From Amycolatopsis decaplanina DSM 44594 (GTDB lineage Bacteria; Actinomycetota; Actinomycetes; Mycobacteriales; Pseudonocardiaceae): a stretch of DNA of 64,000 nt. The position numbers and the translations under genes were made by a program. The notes under the pieces are model-generated. The model was not told where the DNA came from. It did no database searches and worked only from the letters and a program-made list of their open reading frames with translations. Of this stretch, positions 31,284 through 39,805 are shown piece by piece. Each line of letters opens with the position of its first letter. Positions within the stretch are counted from its first letter, which is position 1. The stretch lies in the NCBI RefSeq assembly GCF_000342005.1, contig NZ_AOHO01000055.1:385406-449405 (forward strand), in the 5' to 3' direction.

Positions 31284-33671
31284 TCACCCGGCGCAGGGCG
31301 ACTTCGGCGCACCTTCGGGGCCGCTCGCCCAGGTGGCCTTCGCCACATCTTCGGTGAGCTTGAAGTCCAAAGTGGTCCCTCGCGTCAACTGTTCCAACCC
31401 GACGTACGCACGCTGCGACCCGGATCCCAGCCCCTGGACGTACTGGAGCTTCGACCCGTCGGCGCCGTCGGCCTTGATCGTGATGTCGCGACCGTTCTCC
31501 AAGTGCACCACCGACTTCTCGAACCTGGGCGCGTTCAGCAGGAACTGCCCGGTGCCCGGCACCGCCGGATACAACCCCAGCGCGCTGAAGACGTACCACG
31601 CGGACATGGTCCCGAGGTCGTCGTTTCCGGTGACACCGTTTGGCGCGTTGGTGAACAACGTGTGCGCCGCGCGGACCACGGCCGAGGTCTTCCATGGCTG
31701 CCCGGTCAGCGTGTACATCCAGGGCGAGTGCAGGTCCGGCTCGTTGTTCGGGTTGTACCGGAACTGGTTGTAGTAGTTGTACGGGCCGACGACCCATTCC
31801 TCGCGCACGGTCTTCGCCGGGTCCTTGAGCAGATCCCCGTAGGCGAAGAAGTCGTCGAGCCGCTTGCCGGCGTTCTCCTTGCCGCCCATGCGTTCGACCA
31901 GACCGGGCACGTCCTGCTGGGTCAGCCATTGGTACTGCCACGACGTACCCTCGTGGAACCCGTCCTGGCTCTGCGGGTCGAACGGCTTGCCCGCCGGGCT
32001 GAACCATTCGCCGCCTTCGAGCTTCGGCCGGTAGAAACCGGTGAAGCCGCGGTCGGTCACCGACGAATCCCACAAGGTGCGATAGGCGCGTCCCTTGTCC
32101 GCCAAGGCCTTGGCGTCGTCCTTCTTGCCGAGCCCGGCGGCCATGATGGACAGCGAACAGTCAGCGAGCGCGTATTCCAAAGTGGCCGAAGCGCCGTGGT
32201 TCGGGTCTGTGTCCTGTCCCTTCTTCGGGAAGTCCTTGTCGTACTGGACGAACCCGTCCTTCTGGTAGCTCACGTTCCCCGAGCGGCCCTGGAACGGCGA
32301 GGACGCGGGCGGGATCTCCCGCGAGTTCTGCAGAAGTGCCTGGTAGGCCTTGAACTCCTGCCCGGACAGCGCGCCGAAACGCCACAGGTCGACGAGGAAC
32401 GGGGTGACCGGATCGCCGGTCATCGTGTTCGTCTCCTGGTTCGCGTACGCCCAGCGCGGCAGCCAGCCACCCTGGTCGTGGATGGCGAGCACCGACTTCG
32501 CGACGTCCTTCGCCCGCGACGGCCGCAGGAGGGCTAGCAACTGGTTCTGCGTGCGATAGGTGTCCCACAACGAGAAGAACTCGTAGTACGTCCAGCCCAG
32601 CGCGCGGTGGATCTTGTCGTCGAACCCGCGGTAGCGGCCGTCGGCGTCGTTGCCGGTCAGCGGCTGCAGCAGCGCGTGGTAGAGCGAGGTGTAGAACACC
32701 GTGCGGTCGTCCTTCGTCCCGCCCTTGATGTCCACTGAGGACAGTTCTTTGCGCCAAGCGCGCTGGGCGCCGTCCCGGACCGAGTCGAACGAACGACCCT
32801 TCTCCGAGGCCAGGTTGAGCCGGGCACCGACCGCGTCCACATGGGAGATCGCCGTCGTCGCGGTGACCTGCCCGCCGCCGAAGGTCAGCCAGGCGCCGCG
32901 CAGGCCTTCACCGCCGGCCGACTCCTTCGAGCCCGGAGTGCCGCCTGTCGGCGACCAGGTGCCGAAGGACTTGAACGGCTTGTCGAACGTCGTGGTGAAC
33001 CAGGTCTTGTACGGTTTGCCGCCACAGAACGCCTGCGCCTGGACCATCCCTTCGACCGTCCGGTCCCCGACGACGCGGATCTGGCTCGCCGTCACGGGCT
33101 CCTTGTCGTTGGCCTGGCCGACGTTGACGAAAACGTTCGCATCGCCCGATTTCGCGAAGGTGTACCGCTCGACGCCGGTTCGCGTGGTCGCGGTGGTCTC
33201 CGCGTCGACGTCGCCGTAACCGGTGAGCCGCACCTTGTAGTAGCCGGGTTTGCCGACCTCGCCCTCGTGCGTGTACGGCGAGGCGTACTTCTTGTGGTCG
33301 AACGTCTCGGGTTTCGTGGTGTCGAACGTCGCGCCGGGCCCGACCGCGCCGGTGGTGGGCAGGGACGACACGAGACCGCCCTGCTCCCAGCAGCCCGCGC
33401 CGGACAGGAAGAAATGCCCGAAGCCGCGGATCGCGGTGTCGTCGTAGCGGTAACCGGCGTAATGCGAGGAGATCGGGCTGACCTGCGTCATCCCGAACGG
33501 CGCCGAAGCGCCGGGGAAGGTGTTGCCGTCGTCCTTGGTGCCGATGAAGGTGTTGACCGCGTCCACGGGGTCGCCACCGGGCGCCGCCGCCGCGACGGGC
33601 GTGAGCAGCCCGGCGGGGAGGGTGAGCGCGGTGAGCAACCCGGCGATGCGGATCGAGGTGCGTGCAGGCAT
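31284..33671 (-). CDS. Secreted GH92 alpha-mannosidase
   Basis: 795 residues. Sec signal peptide (residues 1-30, cleavage after AAA). GH92 family: VDAVNTFIGTKDDGNTFPGASAPFG at the N-terminus, GFGHFFLSGAGC, the (alpha/alpha)6 core with FYTSLYHALLQPL and FSLWDTYRTQNQLLALL, and the C-terminal VTGNDDLGTMSAWYVFSALGLYP. Calcium-dependent exo-alpha-mannosidase, releasing mannose from fungal or glycoprotein mannans outside the cell. A LacI-type operator stands between promoter and ribosome site, linking it to the LacI and mannose-6-phosphate isomerase genes at 35.9-38 kb. Confidence 0.92.
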   Translation of the reverse strand: MPARTSIRIAGLLTALTLPAGLLTPVAAAAPGGDPVDAVNTFIGTKDDGNTFPGASAPFGMTQVSPISSHYAGYRYDDTAIRGFGHFFLSGAGCWEQGGLVSSLPTTGAVGPGATFDTTKPETFDHKKYASPYTHEGEVGKPGYYKVRLTGYGDVDAETTATTRTGVERYTFAKSGDANVFVNVGQANDKEPVTASQIRVVGDRTVEGMVQAQAFCGGKPYKTWFTTTFDKPFKSFGTWSPTGGTPGSKESAGGEGLRGAWLTFGGGQVTATTAISHVDAVGARLNLASEKGRSFDSVRDGAQRAWRKELSSVDIKGGTKDDRTVFYTSLYHALLQPLTGNDADGRYRGFDDKIHRALGWTYYEFFSLWDTYRTQNQLLALLRPSRAKDVAKSVLAIHDQGGWLPRWAYANQETNTMTGDPVTPFLVDLWRFGALSGQEFKAYQALLQNSREIPPASSPFQGRSGNVSYQKDGFVQYDKDFPKKGQDTDPNHGASATLEYALADCSLSIMAAGLGKKDDAKALADKGRAYRTLWDSSVTDRGFTGFYRPKLEGGEWFSPAGKPFDPQSQDGFHEGTSWQYQWLTQQDVPGLVERMGGKENAGKRLDDFFAYGDLLKDPAKTVREEWVVGPYNYYNQFRYNPNNEPDLHSPWMYTLTGQPWKTSAVVRAAHTLFTNAPNGVTGNDDLGTMSAWYVFSALGLYPAVPGTGQFLLNAPRFEKSVVHLENGRDITIKADGADGSKLQYVQGLGSGSQRAYVGLEQLTRGTTLDFKLTEDVAKATWASGPEGAPKSPCAG

Positions 33672-33687
33672 GGGAAAGGCCGCCTCC

Positions 33688-33700
33688 TGACAACGTTGTC
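33688..33700. promoter_or_regulatory. LacI operator site 1 (before mannosidase)
   Basis: GACAACGTTGTC, 12-bp perfect palindrome; on the minus strand it reads CGACAACGTTGTCA and runs directly into the AGGAGG ribosome site of the mannosidase gene. The same 14-mer occurs at 37807-37820. Confidence 0.8.
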
Positions 33701-33776
33701 GCTGCCCGCTCACCTTCGACAAGAACAGACCACCTGGTCAAGAGGTCCGCCAAACCCTGTCCGATTCGGGACATGC

Positions 33777-35066
33777 TCATCCGAGCGCTTCGGCGACCTC
33801 CACCGCCGCGCGTTCGCCCGCTTCGATGGCGCCGTCGAGGTAGCCGGGGTGCTCACGCGCGGTTTCCGAGCCGGCCCAGTGCACGTGCCCGGACGGGGCC
33901 GACGAAAGCGGCGGGAAACCGTCGGTGGCACCCGGCTCGGGCAGCGCGGTATAGCCGCCGCCCACGTGCTCGTCAAGGTGCCAGGCCTTTTCGTGCCAGC
34001 CGGCGGGTTCGAGTACGGCGGAGCCGAGATGCGGGACCAGCGGCCGGAGCAGCGCGTCACGGCGGGCCGCAGCGTCCAGCCCGTCGAGCCACCGCGCCCG
34101 GGGACCGCCGACCAGCACGCACAGATGTCCGGGCCCGCCGGGAGAGGTCGTGTCGAACACCGTCTGCCCGAGGCCGTCCAGGGAGAGGAACTCGCCGTCC
34201 GCGCGCTCCCGCCAGAACGGCCGCTCGTAGACCGCGATCGCCTTGTGCACCGTCCCCATGGAGGTGTTCTTTTCGAGGTCGAGCCGCTGCCGTGGGAGCG
34301 GGGGCTCGTGCGCGATCCGGGCGGCGACCGGCGGCGGCACGGCGATGACGACCTTCGCCGCCCGCAGCCGATCCACGCCGGTGCGCACGGTGACCCCGTC
34401 GTCGTCCCGGACGATCGAGGTGACCGCGGCCCTGGTCCGCACCCTCGGGCCGAGTTCGGCGGCGAGACCGTCGACGAGCGCTCCCATGCCTTCGGCGAGC
34501 AGAGCCTCCTGCGCCCCGCCGCCCGCCGACAGCATGGTCCGCAATCCGCCCTGGACCCGGATCATCCTGGCCATCGCTTCGACTGAGAACCGCTCGGGAT
34601 CGACCGTCCACGACACCGCGACCAGCGCCTCCAGCAAGCCGCGTGCCCGGCGGCCCGGCACCGCGCGCAGCACCGATCCGAGCGTCGTGCGGTTCCACCG
34701 CTTCGGTGTGCCCGTCCGGGCCAGCACACCCGCCACTGCCAGCGCGAGACCGGCGGGCAGCAGGGCGAGCGACCATGGCGGCACTCGCTTGCCTGCCTCG
34801 ATCAACCCGGGAAACATCCCGGCGCGCATGGGGAACTTGGTGGCGCCGAACTCGGTTGCCAGCGCCGTGACCCGGTGATGATCGGCCCCGATCCACTGCC
34901 CGCCGAGGTCGAGCCGGGAACCCAGCACGGTCGTTTCGCTCAGGACACGTCCGCCGATCCGGCCGGCGGCCTCCAGTACGACGACTTCGACGCCTCGCCG
35001 GTGCAGAGCGCGTGCCGCCACCAGCCCCGACAAGCCGGCACCGACGACCACGACAGTCGTGTCCAT
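33777..35066 (-). CDS. Flavin monoamine oxidase family protein
   Basis: 429 residues. FAD-binding GxGxxG at 9-14 (VVVGAGLSGL) and the amine-oxidase extension EAAGRIGGRVLSE; a second typical block is DLGGQWIGADHHRV. C-terminal WAGSETAREHPGYLDGAIEAGERAA is the FAD-closing motif of the family. It should oxidise a primary or secondary amine with O2. No Cys in the region where MAO A/B bind FAD covalently. Located 92 bp downstream of a TetR gene on the same strand, with a short palindrome between. Confidence 0.87.
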   Translation of the reverse strand: MDTTVVVVGAGLSGLVAARALHRRGVEVVVLEAAGRIGGRVLSETTVLGSRLDLGGQWIGADHHRVTALATEFGATKFPMRAGMFPGLIEAGKRVPPWSLALLPAGLALAVAGVLARTGTPKRWNRTTLGSVLRAVPGRRARGLLEALVAVSWTVDPERFSVEAMARMIRVQGGLRTMLSAGGGAQEALLAEGMGALVDGLAAELGPRVRTRAAVTSIVRDDDGVTVRTGVDRLRAAKVVIAVPPPVAARIAHEPPLPRQRLDLEKNTSMGTVHKAIAVYERPFWRERADGEFLSLDGLGQTVFDTTSPGGPGHLCVLVGGPRARWLDGLDAAARRDALLRPLVPHLGSAVLEPAGWHEKAWHLDEHVGGGYTALPEPGATDGFPPLSSAPSGHVHWAGSETAREHPGYLDGAIEAGERAAVEVAEALG

Positions 35067-35089
35067 TCGCCATCCTCCACAACTCAGTC

Positions 35090-35101
35090 AGTCGTATGAC
35101 T
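35090..35101. promoter_or_regulatory. Candidate TetR operator before the amine oxidase gene
   Basis: AGTC-GTAT-GACT inverted repeat 23 bp upstream of the amine-oxidase start codon, next to TTGTCAAG on the minus strand, which resembles a promoter -35. The TetR gene just upstream is the likely reader. Confidence 0.4.
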
Positions 35102-35158
35102 TGACAATAGGACAGTGGACAGCGATCCGCAACGACCATGGTCACGTGCGGGAAACCG

Positions 35159-35764
35159 TCAGGCGGGCCGGATCTCCGCCGAGGCGATGAGCATCGCGAT
35201 GACGGTGTCGAGATCGGCGCGGGCGCGCTCTTCGTCGGGGTCGCAGACGTACTGCACGATGAGCCCGTCGACACCGGCGAGCATGACCCTGGCGAGCCGG
35301 TCGTAGGACAGGGCGCACGTTTCGCCCGCGTTGACGGCCGCCTCCCGGCACCAGTCGGTCAGCACCGTGACGTAGCGCCGGTACTGCCAGCTCGCCATGC
35401 TTTCCTGCCCCGGCTTGCGAAGCGCGTAGTGCAGGAGTTCGCCCTGCATCAGCTGCAGCTTAACGTGATCGGCGACCAGCTCCGACCAGAAACTCGTCAG
35501 GCCCTGGCGGATCGCGTGCGCCAGCCCCCGGTCGAGTTCGACCGTCCCGGTCAGCACGGTCGAGATCTCCTCGACCACGTCCTCGATCACCGCCCGCAGC
35601 AACGCCTCCTTGCTGGAGAAGACGTATTGCAGCGTGCCGAGCGGGACGCCGGCCTCGGCGGCGACCGCGCGCAAGGTCGTCGCGGCGACGCCGTCACGCA
35701 GCATCACCTCGCGCGCGGCGGCGACGAACTGCCTGCTGCGCACCGACGCTTCGACATACGGCAT
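35159..35764 (-). CDS. TetR-family transcriptional regulator
   Basis: 201 residues. HTH at 10-55 (TTLRAVAAEAGVPLGTLQYVFSSKEALL) and helical ligand domain with conserved TSFWSELVADHVKLQLMQGELL. Wording resembles repressors of flavin amine oxidases/putrescine use in actinomycetes, but this is inferred from context. ATG 35764 follows GAGGGGAG. Upstream of the amine oxidase gene on the same strand. Confidence 0.87.
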   Translation of the reverse strand: MPYVEASVRSRQFVAAAREVMLRDGVAATTLRAVAAEAGVPLGTLQYVFSSKEALLRAVIEDVVEEISTVLTGTVELDRGLAHAIRQGLTSFWSELVADHVKLQLMQGELLHYALRKPGQESMASWQYRRYVTVLTDWCREAAVNAGETCALSYDRLARVMLAGVDGLIVQYVCDPDEERARADLDTVIAMLIASAEIRPA

Positions 35765-35868
35765 CCCACACTCCCCTCGATCGGACATGACCCTGCCACA
35801 GCGGGACGCGGAGCCCCGGTCCGCGTAACGGTTCGACCTCGGAAGGCGCCTCCAGGACGAACCGGGCA

Positions 35869-35897
35869 TTGACATCGCAGCGGTGCCGGCGTTCAAT
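35869..35897 (+). promoter_or_regulatory. Sigma-70-type promoter of the LacI gene
   Basis: TTGACA (35869-35874), 17-bp spacer, TTCAAT (35892-35897). Perfect -35 and four of six -10 bases. Transcription would begin at about 35904, immediately before the operator at 35909. Confidence 0.6.
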
Positions 35898-35907
35898 TCC
35901 GGCCACT

Positions 35908-36957
35908 ATGACAACGTTGTCTTCCAGTGGGCCGGACAACGGCCACCGCACCACCGGCCGACGGGCCACGATGAGTGACGTGGCCCGGCTCGCGGGCGTG
36001 AGCATCAAGACCGTCTCGCGGGTAGTGAACGACGAGCCCGCCGTCCATCCGGACACCGCGGAGCGCGTCATGGCGGCGATCGAGCAGCTCGGGTTCCGGC
36101 GCAACCTAGGCGCGCGGAACCTGCGGCGCGGCTCGACGACCGGGACGATCGGCCTGATCGTCGAAGACGTCGGAAACCCCTTCTACTCCGAGCTCAACCG
36201 GGCCGTGGAACGCATCGCGACCTCGTTCGGCCGCCAGGTGCTGACCGGTTCGTCGGAGGAGAACTCCGACCGCGAACGCGAACTGGTCCTGGAGTTCTGC
36301 TCCCGCCGCGTCGACGGCATCCTCGTCGTCCCGGCCGGGATGCAGCACGGCTATCTGGTCCCCGAGATGCGCGCGGGCACGCCGGTGGTGTTCCTCGACC
36401 GGCCTGCCGGCGACATCGTGGCCGACACGGTGCTGGTCGACAACATCGGCGGCACCGTCGAAGCGGTCGCCCACCTCGCGAAACACGGCCACCGCCGGAT
36501 CGCGTTCCTCGCCGACAGCCCGGACATCTTCACCGCGGGCGAACGTCTGCGCGGCTTCCGGGAAGGCTGTGTCCGCAACGGGATCCCGTACGACGAGAAC
36601 CTCGTCGTGATGCGGACACCGACCGCCGAGAGTGTCGGCGAGGCCGTGCGACGGCTGCTCACCGGGCCGAACCCGGCCACCGCCGTGATCGCGGGCAACA
36701 ACCGGGTCGCCGTGCACCTGCTGCGCGCGCTGGCGCACGCCGAGCGGCGTCCCGCGATGATCAGCTTCGACGACTTCGAACTGGCGGATCTGCTGGATCC
36801 GCCGGTCTCCGTGATCGCGCACGACGTGAGCGCGCTGGGCCGGGCGGCCGCGGACCTGCTGTTCGCCCGGGTCCAGGGAGATCAATCCGCACCGAGAAAG
36901 GTAGTTCTGCCCGTGCATCTCGTAGCCCGCGGTTCCGGGGAGGTCGCCCCTTCATGA
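35908..36957 (+). CDS. LacI-family transcriptional repressor
   Basis: 349 residues from ATG 35908, or 328 from ATG 35971. HTH at 22-45 (SDVARLAGVSIKTVSRVVND) and hinge helix EQLGFRRNLGARNLR, then a periplasmic-binding-like domain. The sugar ligand is probably mannose or a derivative, given the operators and neighbours. Its own operator overlaps the first codons if the start is 35908; with the promoter at 35869 the mRNA would be nearly leaderless. The stop overlaps the isomerase start (ATGA). Confidence 0.88.
   Translation: MTTLSSSGPDNGHRTTGRRATMSDVARLAGVSIKTVSRVVNDEPAVHPDTAERVMAAIEQLGFRRNLGARNLRRGSTTGTIGLIVEDVGNPFYSELNRAVERIATSFGRQVLTGSSEENSDRERELVLEFCSRRVDGILVVPAGMQHGYLVPEMRAGTPVVFLDRPAGDIVADTVLVDNIGGTVEAVAHLAKHGHRRIAFLADSPDIFTAGERLRGFREGCVRNGIPYDENLVVMRTPTAESVGEAVRRLLTGPNPATAVIAGNNRVAVHLLRALAHAERRPAMISFDDFELADLLDPPVSVIAHDVSALGRAAADLLFARVQGDQSAPRKVVLPVHLVARGSGEVAPS
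35909..35921. promoter_or_regulatory. LacI operator site 2 (autoregulation)
   Basis: TGACAACGTTGTC at +5 of the predicted LacI transcript, overlapping the first possible start codon. Classical position for roadblock repression. Confidence 0.8.
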
Positions 36958-38015
36958 GCGGCCACCTCGAACCGATCCGCCTGCCGGCGAACCAGCCGCC
37001 GCAGTTCTACCGAGGCGGCGACGCCATCGCCGCGTTGCGGGGCGCCCCTTCCGAGTCCAAGTTCGGGCCCGAAGACTGGGTCGGCTCGGCCACCACGATG
37101 TTCGGCCAGGAGACCAACGGCCTGACCAAGCTGCCCAGCGGGGTCTGGCTGCGCGACGCCGTCCACGAGAACCCTTCCGCCTGGCTCGGCGCCGAGCACG
37201 TCGAGGCGCTCGGCGATTCGACCGGCCTGCTGGTGAAGCTGCTCGACGCGGGCCAGCGCCTGCCGGTGCACTTCCACCCGACGGACTCGTTCGCGAAGCG
37301 GCACTTCGACTCGCACTTCGGCAAGACCGAGGCGTGGATCGTGGTCGGCACCTACGGCGACGACCCCCGCGTCTACCCCGGCTTCAAGGAGACCGTCGAC
37401 AAGGCGACGGTCAATGAGTGGGCCCGCACCCAGGACGCGCCCGCCATGCTCGAGGCGCTGAACAGCGTCGCGGTCACCCCCGGCGACACGGTCTACATCC
37501 CGGCGGGCCTGCCGCACGCGATCGGCGAAGGCGTGTTCGTGGTCGAACTCCAGCAGCCGACCGACTTCTCGCTGACCCTGGAATGGCGGGACTTCCTGGC
37601 GAACCCGGAGAAGGCACACCTCGGGATCGGCTTCGAGACCGCCATCGAAACCCTGGACACCTCGGGCTGGGACGAGGAGCGGCTCGGCTCGATCATCAAG
37701 CGCACCGCGGGCGAAGCCGCGTCCACTGTGGACCTTCTCGCCGACGGCAGTGACGCGTTCTTCCGTGCCGATCAGCTCCGTCCCGCCGCTTCCGTTTCCG
37801 GTAGGTCGACAACGTTGTCACTCGATCCGTCGTTCGCGGTACTGGTCGTCATGGACGGTTCGGGCACGCTCCGCACCGAACACGGCGGCGAATACGCGCT
37901 GCGCAAGGGCGAGACCTACGTGGTCCCGCACGACGCCGGTCAGTCCACTATGGAGGGCGACGTCACGGTCATCCGCTGCCGGCCGCCCGCCCCAGGGAAG
38001 AGGGAGCGATCGTGA
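36954..38015 (+). CDS. manA: Mannose-6-phosphate isomerase, class I
   Basis: 353 residues. Type I phosphomannose isomerase: zinc ligands in LPVHFHPTDSFAKRHFDSHFGKTEAW (Q/H-x-H near 98-104, Glu in KTEAW) and the His in PAGLPHAIGEG; ends in a cupin-like fold (KGETYVVPHDAG). Converts mannose-6-phosphate to fructose-6-phosphate, feeding mannose into glycolysis. It is shorter than the enterobacterial enzyme. Start overlaps the LacI stop by 4 bp and its stop overlaps the ABC remnant's GTG. It contains the third LacI operator near its 3' end. Confidence 0.85.
   Translation: MSGHLEPIRLPANQPPQFYRGGDAIAALRGAPSESKFGPEDWVGSATTMFGQETNGLTKLPSGVWLRDAVHENPSAWLGAEHVEALGDSTGLLVKLLDAGQRLPVHFHPTDSFAKRHFDSHFGKTEAWIVVGTYGDDPRVYPGFKETVDKATVNEWARTQDAPAMLEALNSVAVTPGDTVYIPAGLPHAIGEGVFVVELQQPTDFSLTLEWRDFLANPEKAHLGIGFETAIETLDTSGWDEERLGSIIKRTAGEAASTVDLLADGSDAFFRADQLRPAASVSGRSTTLSLDPSFAVLVVMDGSGTLRTEHGGEYALRKGETYVVPHDAGQSTMEGDVTVIRCRPPAPGKRERS
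37807..37820. promoter_or_regulatory. LacI operator site 3 (intragenic)
   Basis: CGACAACGTTGTCA inside the isomerase gene, 192 bp before the start of the truncated ABC ATPase. Identical 14-mer to site 1. Likely an operator for a promoter of the lost ABC transporter, or a distal site for DNA looping with 35909. Confidence 0.7.
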
Positions 38016-38161
38016 GCGAACTCCTGCTCGACGCCCAGAACCTGGTCAAGCGCTATGGCTCGGTGGAGGCGCTGCGCGGCGCGTCTTTCCAGGCACGGGC
38101 CGGTGAGGTCACCGCCCTGATCGGCGACAACGGCGCCGGGAAGTCCACTTTGAGCTGCTGA
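38012..38161 (+). pseudogene. Truncated sugar ABC transporter ATPase (CUT2 type)
   Basis: 49 codons. GTG start overlaps the isomerase stop (GTGA), AGGGAG just upstream, and the sequence LVKRYGSVEALRGASFQARA then ALIGDNGAGKSTL is the exact start of a ribose/xylose-type ATPase up to Walker A. It then stops after two foreign codons (SC, TGA). The remaining 200 or more residues, permease and binding protein are missing. A 46-bp palindrome starts 5 bp after the break. The regulon therefore keeps enzyme and regulator but has lost its transporter here. Confidence 0.85.
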
Positions 38162-38165
38162 TGTC

Positions 38166-38211
38166 CTCGTGAGTGGTAAGGACGGTTCTAACCGTCCTTA
38201 CCACTCACGAG
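38166..38211. repeat. Palindromic repeat element, copy 2
   Basis: 22-bp perfect arms with loop CT; identical over 46 bp to copy 3 (49369) and to the reverse complement of copy 1's core. It lies exactly between the broken ABC gene and the minus-strand membrane protein gene whose stop codon (38188-38190) it provides. Confidence 0.9.
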
Positions 38212-38670
38212 CGTGGGTGGAGCCAGCCTTTCCAGCGCTCCGTACAGCGCGGCGCCTCCGCCCAGGTGCCCCAGCGCGTAGGCGTACTCGCCGTCCTCCA
38301 GGAGCACCTCGGGTCCCGAACCGGTCCACTCGAGCCGGTAGTGCCACCAGTGCATCCACCGCCCCACGCGCCGCTTCTCGCGGTGCACCCTCAGCCGCGT
38401 GACCTCGGTCCACCGGACCTCGAAGTCGTTCTCCCTGGCCGCCACCGCGAAGCCCGAGGCCGAGATCGTCAAGGAACCGGCCGACCGCCGCAGGCCGAGC
38501 AGGATCAGCCCCGCGAAGGCCACGCTGAGCAGGCCGAACAGGACGCCATACCCGGTCTGCCGCACTTGCCCGGCCAGCGACACGACGACGGCCACCACAC
38601 CGCCTCCGCCGAACACCACGAAACCCACCAGCGCGAACCGCCGCATCACGACGTCCAAGCGCAGCATCAC
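38188..38670 (-). CDS. PH-like domain membrane protein, 3' end inside palindrome
   Basis: 160 residues. Two hydrophobic helices (about 10-28 and 40-58) followed by a PH-like domain of bacterial type: LTISASGFAVAARENDFEVRWTEVTRL. The last residues LVSGKDG and the stop come from the palindromic element, so the original C-terminus may be altered. GTG 38670 follows GGAGGGG. Function unknown; this fold is common in actinobacterial membrane proteins. Divergent from the LytS gene, 88 bp away. Confidence 0.65.
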   Translation of the reverse strand: MMLRLDVVMRRFALVGFVVFGGGGVVAVVVSLAGQVRQTGYGVLFGLLSVAFAGLILLGLRRSAGSLTISASGFAVAARENDFEVRWTEVTRLRVHREKRRVGRWMHWWHYRLEWTGSGPEVLLEDGEYAYALGHLGGGAALYGALERLAPPTLVSGKDG

Positions 38671-38758
38671 CGCATCCCCTCCGGCCATGTCCGGAGCGTA
38701 ACCGGCGAAACCACACACCGACGTTAGGATCTAGGCCCGACGTCGTGGAGGAGGCCGG

Positions 38759-39805
38759 ATGACCACCCGTCTGCCCTGGCGTCCCGCCGTGAGCGCGGAT
38801 CCGGTGCCGGTGCTCGCCGCCGCCCAGCGCGTCTCCGACGACCTCATGGACGGCCTCGCCGGGCCACGCGCCCGCCACGCCGCGCACGGGCTCCGGCGGC
38901 TGTTCGGGGTCTCCGGTCTCGGTCTCGGCGACCTGTCCGGTTCGCTCGTCTGGTCCGGCCGTCCGGCGGCGGACGACGTCGTGATCGCGGCTCTCGACGA
39001 GGTCCTGCACTCCGAGACGCCGGTGTCCGAGCCCGGACTGCTGGCACTGCCGCTGCACGTCCACGACGAACTCGCCGGTGTCCTCCTGGTCACCGAAGGC
39101 AAGACCGCCGTCGCCCGCCAGGCCGCCGAACTCGTCGTCCACGCGCTCGAACGCGGCAGGCTGGAGGCCTCCGCCGAGCAGGCCGCGGAGGCGGAACTGC
39201 GCGCGCTGCGGGCCGAGATCTCGCCGCATTTCGTCTACAACGCGCTCACCGTGATCTCCTCGCTGGTCCGCTCAGACCCGGATCGCGCCCGCGACCTGAT
39301 GCTCGACTTCGCCGAGTACACGCGCTACAGCCTCGCCCGGCACGGCGAGTACACGATGGTCGCCGAGGAGTTCCGCGCCATCGAGACGTACCTGGCGTTG
39401 CAGCGCGCGGTGCTCGGCGAACGGCTGCGGGTGCAGGTGCGCGTCGCGCCGGAGGTGCTGGCCGTCGCGGTGCCGTACCTCGTACTGGAACCGTTGGTGG
39501 AGAACGCGATCCGGCACGGGATCGAACCACGCGCCGAGGCGGGGTTCATCCAGGTTCAGGGAATGGCGGAAGGGAACGACTGCGTGATCAGCGTCGAGGA
39601 CGACGGTCTCGGCATGGACCCCGCGCGGGCGGCGGCGATCCTGGCCGGGCGCGGCGACGACGGCGGCGTCGGACTGGCCAATGTGGACAGAAGGCTGCGC
39701 AGCGTCTACGGGCCCTGGTACGGCCTGACGGTCGAGACCGAGACCGGCGCGGGCACCAGGGTCGTGGTGCGCGTGCCCCGATTCCAGCCGGGGGTGCTGC
39801 CGTGA
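38759..39805 (+). CDS. LytS-type sensor histidine kinase
   Basis: 348 residues. N-terminal GAF-like sensing region without membrane helices (about 15-140), then His_kinase domain with H-box EISPHFVYNALTVISSLV (His near 160) and a YALQRAVLGERL-like X-box, followed by the ATP-binding part with VENAIRHGIEP (N-box), DDGLGMD and GVGLANV. Cytosolic, so it should sense an internal ligand. The neighbouring acetate-type symporters suggest it governs carboxylate uptake, as pyruvate-sensing LytS kinases do. Overlaps the response regulator start by 4 bp. Confidence 0.87.
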   Translation: MTTRLPWRPAVSADPVPVLAAAQRVSDDLMDGLAGPRARHAAHGLRRLFGVSGLGLGDLSGSLVWSGRPAADDVVIAALDEVLHSETPVSEPGLLALPLHVHDELAGVLLVTEGKTAVARQAAELVVHALERGRLEASAEQAAEAELRALRAEISPHFVYNALTVISSLVRSDPDRARDLMLDFAEYTRYSLARHGEYTMVAEEFRAIETYLALQRAVLGERLRVQVRVAPEVLAVAVPYLVLEPLVENAIRHGIEPRAEAGFIQVQGMAEGNDCVISVEDDGLGMDPARAAAILAGRGDDGGVGLANVDRRLRSVYGPWYGLTVETETGAGTRVVVRVPRFQPGVLP

